From contig NZ_JAHUZB010000003.1 of assembly GCF_019218635.1 (NCBI RefSeq), positions 62,001 to 126,000 on the forward strand: a stretch of 64,000 nt of DNA, in the 5' to 3' direction. Position numbers and translations under genes: made by a program. Under the pieces are notes generated by a model. It did not search any database, was not told where the DNA came from, and saw only the letters and a program-made list of their open reading frames with translations. Source of the stretch: Enterococcus alishanensis (GTDB taxonomy: Bacteria; Bacillota; Bacilli; Lactobacillales; Enterococcaceae). Below, in pieces: positions 26,416 to 34,594 of the stretch. The first letter of the stretch is position 1. Each line of letters begins with the position of its first letter.

Positions 26416-26991
26416 ATGAATCAATTATATTTAAAGCTTTATGAACACCGACAGATCGAGACGGAACGACTTATTCTACGCCCTTTGGTAATAACTGATG
26501 CCGATGACATGTTGGAATATGCCGGCGATGAAGAAAATACCCGTTTTGTATTTCCCACCCATCAAAATTTAAATCATACCAAACATGATTTAGCCCGTTT
26601 TTTCCTTGCCGAGCCACTTGGGAAATATGCAATGGTTTTAAAGAAAAATCGTAAAATGATCGGTACCTTGGATTATCATGATCTAAATGAGGATACGATG
26701 ACTGGTGAGTTAGGTTATATTCTCAATAAAAAATATTGGGGGCAAGGACTAGCGACTGAAGCCTGTCGTCAGTTGCTTGTGACGGGCTTTGAAGAAATCG
26801 GTTTTAATCGCTTAATTGCCAAACATCAGCTGGAAAATACAGCATCTGGCAGAGTGTTAACCAAAAGTGGACTAGAAAAAATCGCCACCATGCCTTATAG
26901 CGATAAAGACCCCAAAGAAACCGGCAAAATGATTACGTGGGTGATTTATCAATTAACCAAAGAACAATATAGAGGGAATAAAAGTCCATGA
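26416..26991 (+). CDS. GNAT family N-acetyltransferase (RimJ/RimL type)
   Basis: This is a 191-residue GNAT acetyltransferase of the RimJ/RimL type. It has the ETERLILRPL start, the acetyl-CoA-binding segment NKKYWGQGLATEACRQL, and the NxASxRVLxKxGL C-terminal motif. Such enzymes acetylate N-termini of ribosomal proteins or small amines, so the substrate is unknown. The ATG at 26416 is chosen because GAGGAG at 26401-26406 is well spaced. The stop codon lies inside the stem of its terminator. Confidence 0.85.
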   Translation: MNQLYLKLYEHRQIETERLILRPLVITDADDMLEYAGDEENTRFVFPTHQNLNHTKHDLARFFLAEPLGKYAMVLKKNRKMIGTLDYHDLNEDTMTGELGYILNKKYWGQGLATEACRQLLVTGFEEIGFNRLIAKHQLENTASGRVLTKSGLEKIATMPYSDKDPKETGKMITWVIYQLTKEQYRGNKSP

Positions 26992-27007
26992 AAATGGGCT
27001 TTTTTTG
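26980..27007 (+). terminator. Rho-independent terminator overlapping the acetyltransferase stop codon
   Basis: AAAGTCCAT pairs with ATGGGCTTT around GAAA and runs into seven T residues. Confidence 0.8.
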
Positions 27008-27110
27008 TCGCTCTTCTTTAATTTCTATCTTTAGAGACTTAGTAACTTTACTAGGAAGTTGTGAGGCTTTTTCTAGAGGAAATTATATTAAACCAAAACA
27101 ATACTGAAAA

Positions 27111-27153
27111 TTTACAAAACTTTTTCATTAAATTTACGTAGGTTCTTTATACT
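27111..27153 (+). promoter_or_regulatory. Pho-box-like direct repeats and -10 for the ugp operon
   Basis: Three hexamers, TTTACA (27111), TTTTCA (27122) and TTTACG (27133), are spaced exactly 11 bases apart, as in PhoP-binding Pho boxes (TT(A/C/T)A(C/T)A repeats). A -10 TATACT lies at 27148-27153 with no good -35, which fits an activator-dependent promoter. Confidence 0.65.
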
Positions 27154-27200
27154 GATTTTGGCTAGAGAAATAGTCAAGAAGGTAAATTAGGAGGGAATCA

Positions 27201-28490
27201 ATGTTTAAAAAAAGAATGATTTTGGGTGCTGTTTCAGCCTTAAGTATTTTGGGACTGGCAGCTTGTGGTAGTGGCAATGCTGATACGACCAAAAAATCCA
27301 ATGAGCCCGTAACAATTGAGTATTGGCATGTCAATGCAGATACCCAAGGGGGAAAAACGGTTAATGAATTAGTGGAAGATTACAATCAGTCACAGGACAA
27401 AGTAAAGGTTGTTGCCAAATATAATCCTGATATGTACAAAGGATTAATGCAAAATTTACAAGCCTCAGTTGCGTCTAATGAAGTACCTGATGTGGTGCAG
27501 GTTGGCTGGGCATTTAAAGATTATTTTGCCGAGAATTTTGAATACACTGATCCACAATCGTTAGTTGAAGAGGTTGAACCTGATAATGCTGATTTTTTTA
27601 AAGATCACTTCTTAGATAATATTATGGCGCTGTCGGAAAAGGATGGCAAACAAGTTGGGATTCCTTATTCGATTAGTAATCCGGTATTGTATTTAAATCA
27701 AGATATGTTAAAAGCAGCTGGTTTAGATGAAAATGGTCCCAAAACTTGGGAAGAAGTTCAGAGTTTTTCACAAGCAATTAAAGAACAAACCGGCAATTAC
27801 GGTGTATATATCCAAGAACCCGCTGATAATTGGGCTCAGCAAGCTATTTTAGAAAGTAATGGCGCTAGCGTTATCAAAAATGGAAAAGCAGCGTTTGCTT
27901 CTAATGACGGTATTGCGGCTTATGAATTGTATCAAGGTATGGTGGAAGATGAAACTGCTCTTCATACGACTTGGGAACAAGGTGTCCAAAGTTTTATAGA
28001 TGGCAGTGTGGGGATGGTTTACACGACAATTGCTCAAAGAAACAATATTCAAAGCAACAGTCCTTTTGCAGCAACCGCGGTTGAGTCCCCTAGTTGGCAA
28101 GGAAAAGAAGTGAAGTTGCCTGCCGGTGGCGCAATGTTGGCAGTGACTTCTCAAACAGATGAGAAAAAAGCAGCCACTTGGGACTTTTTACAGTATCTTT
28201 ACAGTGTTGAATCAATGGCGAAATGGACAGAAGGTACAGGCTACTTACCGCCAAGAAAAGATGTGGCTGATGCGGAAGATGGTTTAAAAACTTTTTTGGC
28301 AGAAAATCAAATGATGACACCGGCGATTGATCAAATGGATAAGATGGTCAGCTGGAGTTCTTTCCCTGGAGATGCTGGCTTAGAAGCCGAACAAAAGTTA
28401 CTAGATATGCGAGATAAGATTTTAGCTGGTGACGATGTGAGCGACACTATGAAAGCAACTCAAAAAGAAATCAATCAGTTACTCAAATAA
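27201..28490 (+). CDS. ugpB: ABC transporter substrate-binding lipoprotein, UgpB-like
   Basis: This 429-residue extracellular binding protein has a lipoprotein signal peptide with lipobox LAAC (Cys22). The mature part is a family 1 sugar/glycerol-phosphate binding protein (IEYWHVNADTQGG start). With the downstream permeases, ATPase and phosphodiesterase it best fits UgpB, which binds sn-glycerol-3-phosphate or glycerophosphodiesters. A maltose-type sugar substrate cannot be excluded from sequence alone. It is preceded by a Pho-box-like promoter and followed by a strong intercistronic hairpin that probably raises its expression relative to the permeases. Confidence 0.82.
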   Translation: MFKKRMILGAVSALSILGLAACGSGNADTTKKSNEPVTIEYWHVNADTQGGKTVNELVEDYNQSQDKVKVVAKYNPDMYKGLMQNLQASVASNEVPDVVQVGWAFKDYFAENFEYTDPQSLVEEVEPDNADFFKDHFLDNIMALSEKDGKQVGIPYSISNPVLYLNQDMLKAAGLDENGPKTWEEVQSFSQAIKEQTGNYGVYIQEPADNWAQQAILESNGASVIKNGKAAFASNDGIAAYELYQGMVEDETALHTTWEQGVQSFIDGSVGMVYTTIAQRNNIQSNSPFAATAVESPSWQGKEVKLPAGGAMLAVTSQTDEKKAATWDFLQYLYSVESMAKWTEGTGYLPPRKDVADAEDGLKTFLAENQMMTPAIDQMDKMVSWSSFPGDAGLEAEQKLLDMRDKILAGDDVSDTMKATQKEINQLLK

Positions 28491-28498
28491 GAATAATA

Positions 28499-28556
28499 AG
28501 CAGTCATGTTAGTAGGAAAAACAGGAAATTTTCATCTACTAACTGACTGCTTTACA
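28499..28556 (+). other. Intercistronic hairpin between ugpB and ugpA (partial terminator or stabiliser)
   Basis: GCAGTCA-GTTAGTAG pairs with CTACTAAC-TGACTGC around a 20-base loop, followed by only TTT. Such stem-loops after binding-protein genes commonly protect the upstream mRNA and reduce read-through. Confidence 0.7.
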
Positions 28557-28573
28557 TAAGGAGTTTGCCTTTG

Positions 28574-29446
28574 ATGAAGCGTTACATCGGTTATATTTAC
28601 TTGGCACCAGCGGTTATTCTGCTGGGAATTTTTGTTTTTTATCCTTTGATCTATACGATTTATTTAAGTTTTTTTGATTGGAATATGGTTTCACCTACCA
28701 AAGATTTTGTTGGCTTTGCTAATTATAGTAAGGTCTTGACCGATCCCGTCTTTCATAAAGTGTTGAAAAATACTTTGGTTTATACGATTCTTTTTGTTTT
28801 ATTAAGTTGTGTTGTTCCATACATTGTTTCCTTTCTTTTAGGGGTAGTAGTGGAGAAATGGCAAAATTTTTATAAGCCACTATTTTTTATTCCCGCAGTG
28901 ATTTCGCTAGTGGTGGCAGGGATGGTTTTTACTTGGATCTTGAACCCAGTGTCTGGACCAATCGCCATCTTATTAGGTCATTTTGGTTTGAAGTTGCCAA
29001 TGTGGATGAATCTTCAAGGATGGGTAATTGCAGTGATTGCTGGTATCACTGCTTGGAAAGTTTTTGGCTATAATTTTATTGTCATTTTTGCGGCAGTCGT
29101 CGGGATCGATCGTGAAATGATTGAAGCCGCAAAGCTGGATCGGGTACCTATGTGGCGAATATTTTTTAAGATTGTTTTGCCTATGAGTAGTTCAACGGGC
29201 TTATATTTATTAGTTATGACGATTGTGCAAGGACTACAGTATGTTTTTACACCAATCAAGATTATCACCCGCGGCGGCCCCAATAACGGGAGTGCCAACG
29301 TGATTTATTATGCTTATCAAAAGGCTTTTGAAATGTACAAAGTCGGGGAATCTTCGGCAATTTCAGTATTGACCTTGATAATCTTTGCTGTTTTCTTAGG
29401 TTTGATTTTCAAATTTGTTGAAAAAGGAGTTTATTATGAAAATTAA
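28574..29446 (+). CDS. ugpA: ABC transporter permease, UgpA-like
   Basis: This is a 290-residue permease with about six membrane helices. The inner-membrane EAA loop (EAAKLDRVPMWRIFFKIVLP) is the docking site for the ATPase. The ATG at 28574 is preferred over the TTG at 28565 because AAGGAG at 28559-28564 is better spaced. It overlaps the second permease gene by 11 bases. Pairing with UgpE, UgpC and a phosphodiesterase suggests glycerol-3-phosphate or glycerophosphodiester import. Confidence 0.85.
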   Translation: MKRYIGYIYLAPAVILLGIFVFYPLIYTIYLSFFDWNMVSPTKDFVGFANYSKVLTDPVFHKVLKNTLVYTILFVLLSCVVPYIVSFLLGVVVEKWQNFYKPLFFIPAVISLVVAGMVFTWILNPVSGPIAILLGHFGLKLPMWMNLQGWVIAVIAGITAWKVFGYNFIVIFAAVVGIDREMIEAAKLDRVPMWRIFFKIVLPMSSSTGLYLLVMTIVQGLQYVFTPIKIITRGGPNNGSANVIYYAYQKAFEMYKVGESSAISVLTLIIFAVFLGLIFKFVEKGVYYEN

Positions 29447-30251
29447 ACGATTATTGCCCCATCTATTATTTATTGTCATTTTAATAATCATTATTTATCC
29501 TTTGCTATTTATCATCGCCAATTCTTTTAAGCCTTTGAAAGAAGCATATCAGACGATTACTAGTTTGATCCCGCAACCTTTTACGTTAGAGAACTTTCGA
29601 TATTTGTTTGACAATCTGCCAATCTTAAAAATTACGGGCAATACTTTTTTTATTGCTAGTATCATCACAGTGGTTAAGCTGATAGTCGCTTTTTTTGCGG
29701 CCTACAGTTTTACCTATTGTCGAATAAAAGGCAAAAAAATCTGGTATTTAGTAATTATTGGGACGATGTTTATTCCTTTTACAGTTTCAATGATTCCTAA
29801 TTACTTATTGATTGCAAAGTTAAACTTAATTAATACTACTTGGGGTGTGATTTTACCGCAATTTGCAGATGCCATGGGGATTTTTTTACTGACGCAAACC
29901 ATGCGGGAAATTCCTGCTAGTTTATTAGATGTTGCAGCCTTAGATAATATCAAACAGCCTGCGATTATGGGGAAAATTGTTTTTCCGCTAACGCGACACG
30001 CGATTACTTCTACCGGAATCTGGTTTTTTATTACTTCATGGAATGAGTATGTTTGGCCGGTTTTAATTTTGCGGACAGTAGAAAATTATACGCTACCGCT
30101 GGCGATGCAGACTTATATCAGTTCAGAAGGAGGAACAAATTTTACGGTAGCCATGTCCATCAGCTTAATTACGATGTTCGTACCGCTGGTGCTGTATACC
30201 ATTTTTCAAAAATATATTATCGGGACATTTGTTTCTGCGGGTATTAAATAA
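29436..30251 (+). CDS. ugpE: ABC transporter permease, UgpE-like
   Basis: This 271-residue permease is the partner of UgpA, with an N-terminal membrane segment, an EAA-type loop around LLDVAALDNIKQPAIMGKIV, and a C-terminal YIIGTFVSAGIK ending typical of the MalG/UgpE group. The ATG at 29436 follows AAAGGAG; an upstream in-frame TTG would lie inside the previous gene without a ribosome site. Together with UgpA it forms the membrane channel of the importer. Confidence 0.85.
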   Translation: MKIKRLLPHLLFIVILIIIIYPLLFIIANSFKPLKEAYQTITSLIPQPFTLENFRYLFDNLPILKITGNTFFIASIITVVKLIVAFFAAYSFTYCRIKGKKIWYLVIIGTMFIPFTVSMIPNYLLIAKLNLINTTWGVILPQFADAMGIFLLTQTMREIPASLLDVAALDNIKQPAIMGKIVFPLTRHAITSTGIWFFITSWNEYVWPVLILRTVENYTLPLAMQTYISSEGGTNFTVAMSISLITMFVPLVLYTIFQKYIIGTFVSAGIK

Positions 30252-30266
30252 ATTGGAGGAATTTTC

Positions 30267-31391
30267 ATGGGGAAAACGATTGAGTTACGAAAAATAGGGA
30301 AAAAATATGGGGATCAAACAATCTTGCAAGAAATTGATTTAGCTGTTGCAGCAGGAGAACGGATTGTTTTATTAGGTCCTTCTGGCTCTGGGAAATCCAC
30401 CTTGCTACGGATGATTGCTGGTTTGGAAAAAATAACTAGCGGGGAATTATTTTTAGGAACCCAAGCAGCGAATCAAATGCCCTGCGGCGAGCGAGAAATC
30501 GCTATGGTTTTTCAAAATTATGCCTTATATCCCCATATGACAGTTAGCGAAAATATTACTTTTGCTTTAAAGGCAAATAAACTCAAGGCTGCAGATATTC
30601 AGCTTCGTTTGGAAGAAGCGCTAGATATGCTGGGATTAACGCCTTATAAAGATCGTTTACCAAAAGATTTATCTGGTGGTCAAAGACAAAGGGTGGCGTT
30701 AGCTCGTGCAGTTGTTAAACGCAGTGACTATTTTCTGTTAGATGAACCGTTATCGAATTTAGATGTGCGCTTACGTTTAGATGCGCGTAAAGAATTGGTG
30801 AAGATTCATCAACGTTATCAGCAGACTTTTGTTTATGTCACTCATGATCAAATCGAAGCAATGACTTTGGCAGATCGAATCGTTTTATTAAATGAAGGAA
30901 AAATTCAAATGGTGGATACACCACAAAATGTCTATGCCAAGCCAAGTAATACTTTTACTGCAAATTTTATCGGCTCACCAGGAATGAATGTGTTGGAAGT
31001 TACTTATGATCAAGGGACTATTAAGTTTGCTAATCAGTTTTTACCATTAAATCCTGCATGGCAAAAGAAATTAGCTAATGTTAACGGTGCAGTTTATTTA
31101 GGAATTCGTCCTGAACATTTAAGTTTTACCAAAGAAACTAGTCAGTTAAAAGGCCAAATTAAATATCGCGAGCTTTTGGGGCAAAGTTATGCCTACACTG
31201 TTCAGGTAGGCGTTTTGGAAATGATTGTTTTGGATGAACGTCCCGACTGGCAAATTGGCGACAACGTTAATCTGGCTTTGAAGGAAGAAAAAATCCACTT
31301 TTTTGATTATCGCACAACAGAGAATCTCGGTTATCCAAATTATTTAACAGAAGAAGGAGGCAACATCCATGCGCTTTTTGCATCTATCTGA
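30267..31391 (+). CDS. ugpC: ABC transporter ATP-binding protein, UgpC/MsmK-like
   Basis: This 374-residue CUT1-type ATPase has Walker A (GPSGSGKST), signature LSGGQ, Walker B (FLLDEP) and a C-terminal TOBE-like regulatory domain (about 240-370). It energises the importer formed by the two permeases. An MsmK-like multipurpose ATPase is possible in general, but its place inside this operon suggests it is dedicated. Its 3' end overlaps the phosphodiesterase gene by 23 bases. Confidence 0.9.
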   Translation: MGKTIELRKIGKKYGDQTILQEIDLAVAAGERIVLLGPSGSGKSTLLRMIAGLEKITSGELFLGTQAANQMPCGEREIAMVFQNYALYPHMTVSENITFALKANKLKAADIQLRLEEALDMLGLTPYKDRLPKDLSGGQRQRVALARAVVKRSDYFLLDEPLSNLDVRLRLDARKELVKIHQRYQQTFVYVTHDQIEAMTLADRIVLLNEGKIQMVDTPQNVYAKPSNTFTANFIGSPGMNVLEVTYDQGTIKFANQFLPLNPAWQKKLANVNGAVYLGIRPEHLSFTKETSQLKGQIKYRELLGQSYAYTVQVGVLEMIVLDERPDWQIGDNVNLALKEEKIHFFDYRTTENLGYPNYLTEEGGNIHALFASI

Positions 31392-32172
31392 TTCCCATTT
31401 CAGAGAAAATTATCAAACCAATGATTTTACTGCAACGATGTTTTCCAAGACTCAAAATCCTCGCTTAGCATTAGAACAGTTATTACAAAATTTACCTTTG
31501 ATGGATTATGACTTTGTGTTATTGACTGGAGATTTGGTACATGAGGGTCAAGTATCTGATTATCAAGCGTTACGAAAAATGTTAGATCATTATTTACCAA
31601 CAACACCTTACTTTTTTTGTCGCGGCAATCACGATCGACGAGCTGTTTTCTTCGAAGGTATGGGGGTTGAGGCAAATGATTCCCAAGAGTATTTAAATTG
31701 TACCGAAATACGTGGTCTAAGAATTATTAGCTTGGACTCTGCTCAAGATGATCATCATGAAGGAAAAATTTCAGATGGTCAGCTGGCTCAATTGGAAAAA
31801 TGGTTGGCAAAGCCGGCAGAAAAAGGAACTATTTTGTTAGTTCATCATCCACTAGCCTGGGAAGATCCTGCGATTGCTACCAAACTTCCTGCTGGATTTG
31901 AAGAAGTGATTGCGAAAAGTGATATTATAGGGATTTTTGTCGGGCATATCCATCAAGCTAGCAGTGGAGAATTTGCTGGTAAAAAACAAATAATGGCAGA
32001 AGCCTTGTCATTTGGCGTTGATGAGTTTCCTGATTATTCGCTATTTACCGACCGAACAGGTTATACAAGCTGTAGTTTAACAGAAGGGAAACTATATACT
32101 TATCAGCATTTACTTTCTCCACAGCAGACCGAGCTTGGAAGAATGGACAAACCGATTATCGGTAATCACTAG
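31369..32172 (+). CDS. Calcineurin-like phosphodiesterase (GpdQ/CpdA-like)
   Basis: This 267-residue metallophosphoesterase shows the metal motifs in order: DSH (Asp8, His10), TGDLVHEG, RGNHDRR, HHPLAW and VGHIHQ. This is the class III phosphodiesterase family that includes GpdQ, a glycerophosphodiesterase, and CpdA, a cAMP phosphodiesterase. No signal peptide is seen, so it acts in the cytoplasm. Overlap with the ATPase gene of a Ugp-type importer favours hydrolysis of imported glycerophosphodiesters to glycerol-3-phosphate plus an alcohol. A terminator follows. Confidence 0.82.
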   Translation: MRFLHLSDSHFRENYQTNDFTATMFSKTQNPRLALEQLLQNLPLMDYDFVLLTGDLVHEGQVSDYQALRKMLDHYLPTTPYFFCRGNHDRRAVFFEGMGVEANDSQEYLNCTEIRGLRIISLDSAQDDHHEGKISDGQLAQLEKWLAKPAEKGTILLVHHPLAWEDPAIATKLPAGFEEVIAKSDIIGIFVGHIHQASSGEFAGKKQIMAEALSFGVDEFPDYSLFTDRTGYTSCSLTEGKLYTYQHLLSPQQTELGRMDKPIIGNH

Positions 32173-32191
32173 GGATCTTGGTCTAAAAATA

Positions 32192-32245
32192 TCAATAAAC
32201 CAGTTGCCAATCACTCTGATTTTGGCAACTGGTTTATTTAGCTTG
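32192..32245 (+). terminator. Terminator of the ugp operon
   Basis: ATAAACCAGTTGCCAA pairs with TTGGCAACTGGTTTAT, a very stable 16-bp stem. It ends in a short T-rich stretch and may work in both directions. Confidence 0.8.
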
Positions 32246-32294
32246 CATAAAGTAGCGGGTTTAGAGGATCTATACCACATAAATAAAACTACCT

Positions 32295-32585
32295 TTAAAA
32301 TCCTGACAAATATCCTAGCTGATTTAAAATAAAGACGATGAAGATTGATAAATTACCTAGTAAAGAAATCATAATCAAGGCAAAACGAACGGTGGCAACT
32401 TTGTACCAACCGCCATCATAGCTACGACGGGAACGCTGACCACGAAAGCCAATCCCGGCAATAATTGCTAGTAATAATAAAAGGATTTGCAAAAAGATTG
32501 CTAAAAATAACGAATAGATTCCAGCAGTGACCGCATAATAATTAAAAATTGCACCGATCCCAGCAAGAATGGCAAGAAAAGTCAT
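32295..32585 (-). CDS. Small hypothetical membrane protein
   Basis: This 96-residue protein has an N-terminal hydrophobic half (two helices rich in Ala, Ile, Leu), a central basic loop (FRGQRSRRSYDGG), and a third hydrophobic segment near the C-terminus. I do not recognise the family. The second ATG is taken as start because GGAAG directly abuts the first ATG and is properly spaced for the second. It stands alone, convergent with the ugp operon. Confidence 0.6.
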   Translation of the reverse strand: MTFLAILAGIGAIFNYYAVTAGIYSLFLAIFLQILLLLLAIIAGIGFRGQRSRRSYDGGWYKVATVRFALIMISLLGNLSIFIVFILNQLGYLSGF

Positions 32586-32673
32586 AGTCATCTTCCTTTC
32601 AGCTCTTAGTTAAATTATATCAATTAGCGATACTATTGCACAAAAAAACTGCCTAATGAAAGACAGCCGGAGG

Positions 32674-32871
32674 TTATTTTTTTGGTTTAAAAGCTAGCAC
32701 ATAAAAACACAGAGGGAGGAGTAACTTCCCAATAATAATTAATTGTTTAAAAAAGAAATTCATTCCCAATGGGCTAAAATTTCCAATTAATAAATCAACT
32801 ACAGCTAAAATAGTTAAAACTACTGCCACAACCAAAGCCCATTTTCGAACGACGAATCGATTATTAATCAT
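32674..32871 (-). CDS. Small hypothetical membrane protein
   Basis: This 65-residue protein has two hydrophobic segments (about residues 10-30 and 42-60) and ends in a lysine-rich tail. A perfect AGGAGGT ribosome site seven bases upstream of its ATG argues that it is translated despite its size. The family is not recognised. It lies between two other small genes on the same strand. Confidence 0.6.
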   Translation of the reverse strand: MINNRFVVRKWALVVAVVLTILAVVDLLIGNFSPLGMNFFFKQLIIIGKLLLPLCFYVLAFKPKK

Positions 32872-32986
32872 GTCTATACCTCCTAAAATTGCTGCAAATC
32901 TTATAACTAAATTTTACAACAATCATAAAAAGAAGCTATCCAACTTTAGTCTTGGTTATGAGATTTTACGCTAAGTAAACCTATGC

Positions 32987-33172
32987 TTATTTTCTTCCTA
33001 CAATAACTGCAGAATACATATAACCGACACCTTTTTGAGCAGCTGCCATAGTAGGATTAATTTCCACGGTTAAATCTTTCGATTGTAGTTCTTTGATAGC
33101 TTCTGATACAGCCTTTTCGTAGTCAGCAGGTTTGCCGGCCTCAATAAACTTAATTTCTTCAATTTTCCCCAT
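32987..33172 (-). CDS. Small Cse60-like protein
   Basis: This is a 61-residue acidic-to-neutral protein with no membrane segment. The general layout (N-terminal strand, helix with DYEKAVSEAIKELQ, then a C-terminal YMYSAVIVG strand) resembles the small Cse60/DUF2758-type proteins of Firmicutes, whose role is unknown. A clear AGGTGG ribosome site precedes the ATG. The family assignment is tentative. Confidence 0.55.
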   Translation of the reverse strand: MGKIEEIKFIEAGKPADYEKAVSEAIKELQSKDLTVEINPTMAAAQKGVGYMYSAVIVGRK

Positions 33173-33281
33173 TGTGATACCACCTCTCTATTTTTATTCA
33201 TTATAACATAAAAAAATGTGTCAAATAGATGTTTTTTAGAGGAGGGTTTAAGAGAAAATCACTTTATAAAAAAATAACTAA

Positions 33282-33306
33282 AAAAGGAGCGGATTTCTCC
33301 ACTCCA
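33282..33306 (-). terminator. Terminator of the alcohol dehydrogenase gene (minus strand)
   Basis: On the minus strand GGAGTGGA pairs with TCCGCTCC around GAAA, followed by six T residues. It lies about 60 bases past the dehydrogenase stop codon. Confidence 0.75.
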
Positions 33307-33362
33307 TAAAATCTATTTGAATTCGTTTCGATATGGATTGTTTTTTCTTGGTAAATTGGTCT

Positions 33363-34415
33363 TTAAACAAGATCAGAAACAACAACCATAGATTTAATTG
33401 TTTTTCTTTCTTGCATATCAGTATAAGCTTGATTGATATCTGCTAAATCATAAGTTTGAGTAAACACCCGACCTGGATTGATGTCACCATCAAGTACAGC
33501 TTTTAGTAAAATTTGTTTGTCGTAAGTTGTTACCGAAGCAGAACCACCGGCAATTGAAATATTTTGGGCAAAAGTTGAACCGATTGGGCGGTCATTGTAA
33601 TGAGGAACACCCACGTAGCCAATTCGTCCACCATTGTGTAAAACACCCAACGCTTGCTCAATTGCTGGGCCTGTTCCAACACATTCAAGGGCAGCATCAG
33701 CACCGCCTCCCAGAATTTCACGAACTTTAGCGATTCCTTCTTCGCCACGTTCAGCTACAACCGCTGTCGCGCCAGATGCCAAGGCCATCTCTTGCCGATC
33801 TTGATGACGGCTCATCAACACAATTTGTGAAGCACCCCGCATTTTTGCGGCAATAACAGCACATTGTCCAACTGCACCATCGCCAATAACGACAACCTTA
33901 TCACCTTTTCCAACATGAGCGCAACGCGCCGCATGATAACCTGTGGGCATTACATCTGCTAAAGTCAAAAGTGATTTAATCATGCCTTCTGTATAATCTG
34001 CGGGCTGTCCAGGAACTTTTACTAACGCCCAGTTTCCATAATGGAAACGCACGTATTCAGATTGGAAACCATTTGACCAATTGGTTGCGCCCTTGTGGCG
34101 GTCACAAGTACCATCAAAACCAGCTCGACAAGCATCACATTCACCACAGCCATGGGTAAATGGTACGATGACAAAGTCGCCAGGTTTTACTGTGGTAATT
34201 TCTGAACCAATTTCCTCAACTATTCCTAAAGCTTCATGACCATCATTGACAGAATGAGGTTCTTTATTGTCACCGTGGGCATAAGACCATAAATCAGAGC
34301 CACAAACACAGGCACGAACGATTTTGATAATGACATCATCATTTGCTTGAATGGTTGGTTTTTCAACTTCTTCCACCGATACTAGTCCGGCTTTTTCAAA
34401 AATTGCAGATTTCAT
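33363..34415 (-). CDS. Zinc-dependent alcohol dehydrogenase, AdhA-like
   Basis: This 350-residue MDR enzyme has the catalytic zinc motif ACVCGSDLW, GHEALG, and a structural zinc lobe with the cysteines of GCGECDACRAGFDGTC. The Rossmann motif VVIGDGAVGQCAV is normal. It would interconvert alcohols and aldehydes with NAD(P). The upstream promoter has a 19-bp spacer containing a dyad very close to the aldehyde-responsive AdhR operator described in Bacillus subtilis upstream of adhA, so this is probably an aldehyde-inducible detoxification enzyme. It is monocistronic, with a terminator downstream. Confidence 0.88.
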   Translation of the reverse strand: MKSAIFEKAGLVSVEEVEKPTIQANDDVIIKIVRACVCGSDLWSYAHGDNKEPHSVNDGHEALGIVEEIGSEITTVKPGDFVIVPFTHGCGECDACRAGFDGTCDRHKGATNWSNGFQSEYVRFHYGNWALVKVPGQPADYTEGMIKSLLTLADVMPTGYHAARCAHVGKGDKVVVIGDGAVGQCAVIAAKMRGASQIVLMSRHQDRQEMALASGATAVVAERGEEGIAKVREILGGGADAALECVGTGPAIEQALGVLHNGGRIGYVGVPHYNDRPIGSTFAQNISIAGGSASVTTYDKQILLKAVLDGDINPGRVFTQTYDLADINQAYTDMQERKTIKSMVVVSDLV

Positions 34416-34447
34416 AAAATTCCTACTTTCTTGTATAAGATAAATTT

Positions 34448-34478
34448 AGTGTACTCGTTAAAGTGGACTTTAAGTCAA
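34448..34478 (-). promoter_or_regulatory. MerR-type promoter with AdhR-like operator upstream of the alcohol dehydrogenase
   Basis: On the minus strand -35 TTGACT and -10 TACACT are separated by 19 bases, the over-long spacer typical of MerR-activated promoters. The spacer contains CTTAAAG-TCCA-CTTTAAC, matching the AdhR operator pattern CTTAAAG-N4-CTTTAAG except at the last base. No matching regulator gene lies next to it. Confidence 0.7.
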
Positions 34479-34563
34479 GGGGAAAATGGAAATAAAGCAT
34501 GTCAAAAATAAAGAGGGCGTTCAAGATTCTACTGTTAGAAAAAAGGTTTGCTATTATTACCTT

Positions 34564-34594
34564 AAAAAAAACAACTGCGAATCTTCGCAGCTGT
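34564..34594 (-). terminator. Terminator of the uracil-DNA glycosylase-like gene (minus strand)
   Basis: AAACAGCTGCGAA and TTCGCAGTTGTTT form a stable stem on the minus strand, followed by a run of T residues. It starts immediately after the stop codon. Confidence 0.8.

Noticed and set aside
32135-32332. A 65-codon plus-strand frame at the end of the ugp operon
   Set aside because: It overlaps the phosphodiesterase gene in another frame and runs through the operon terminator.
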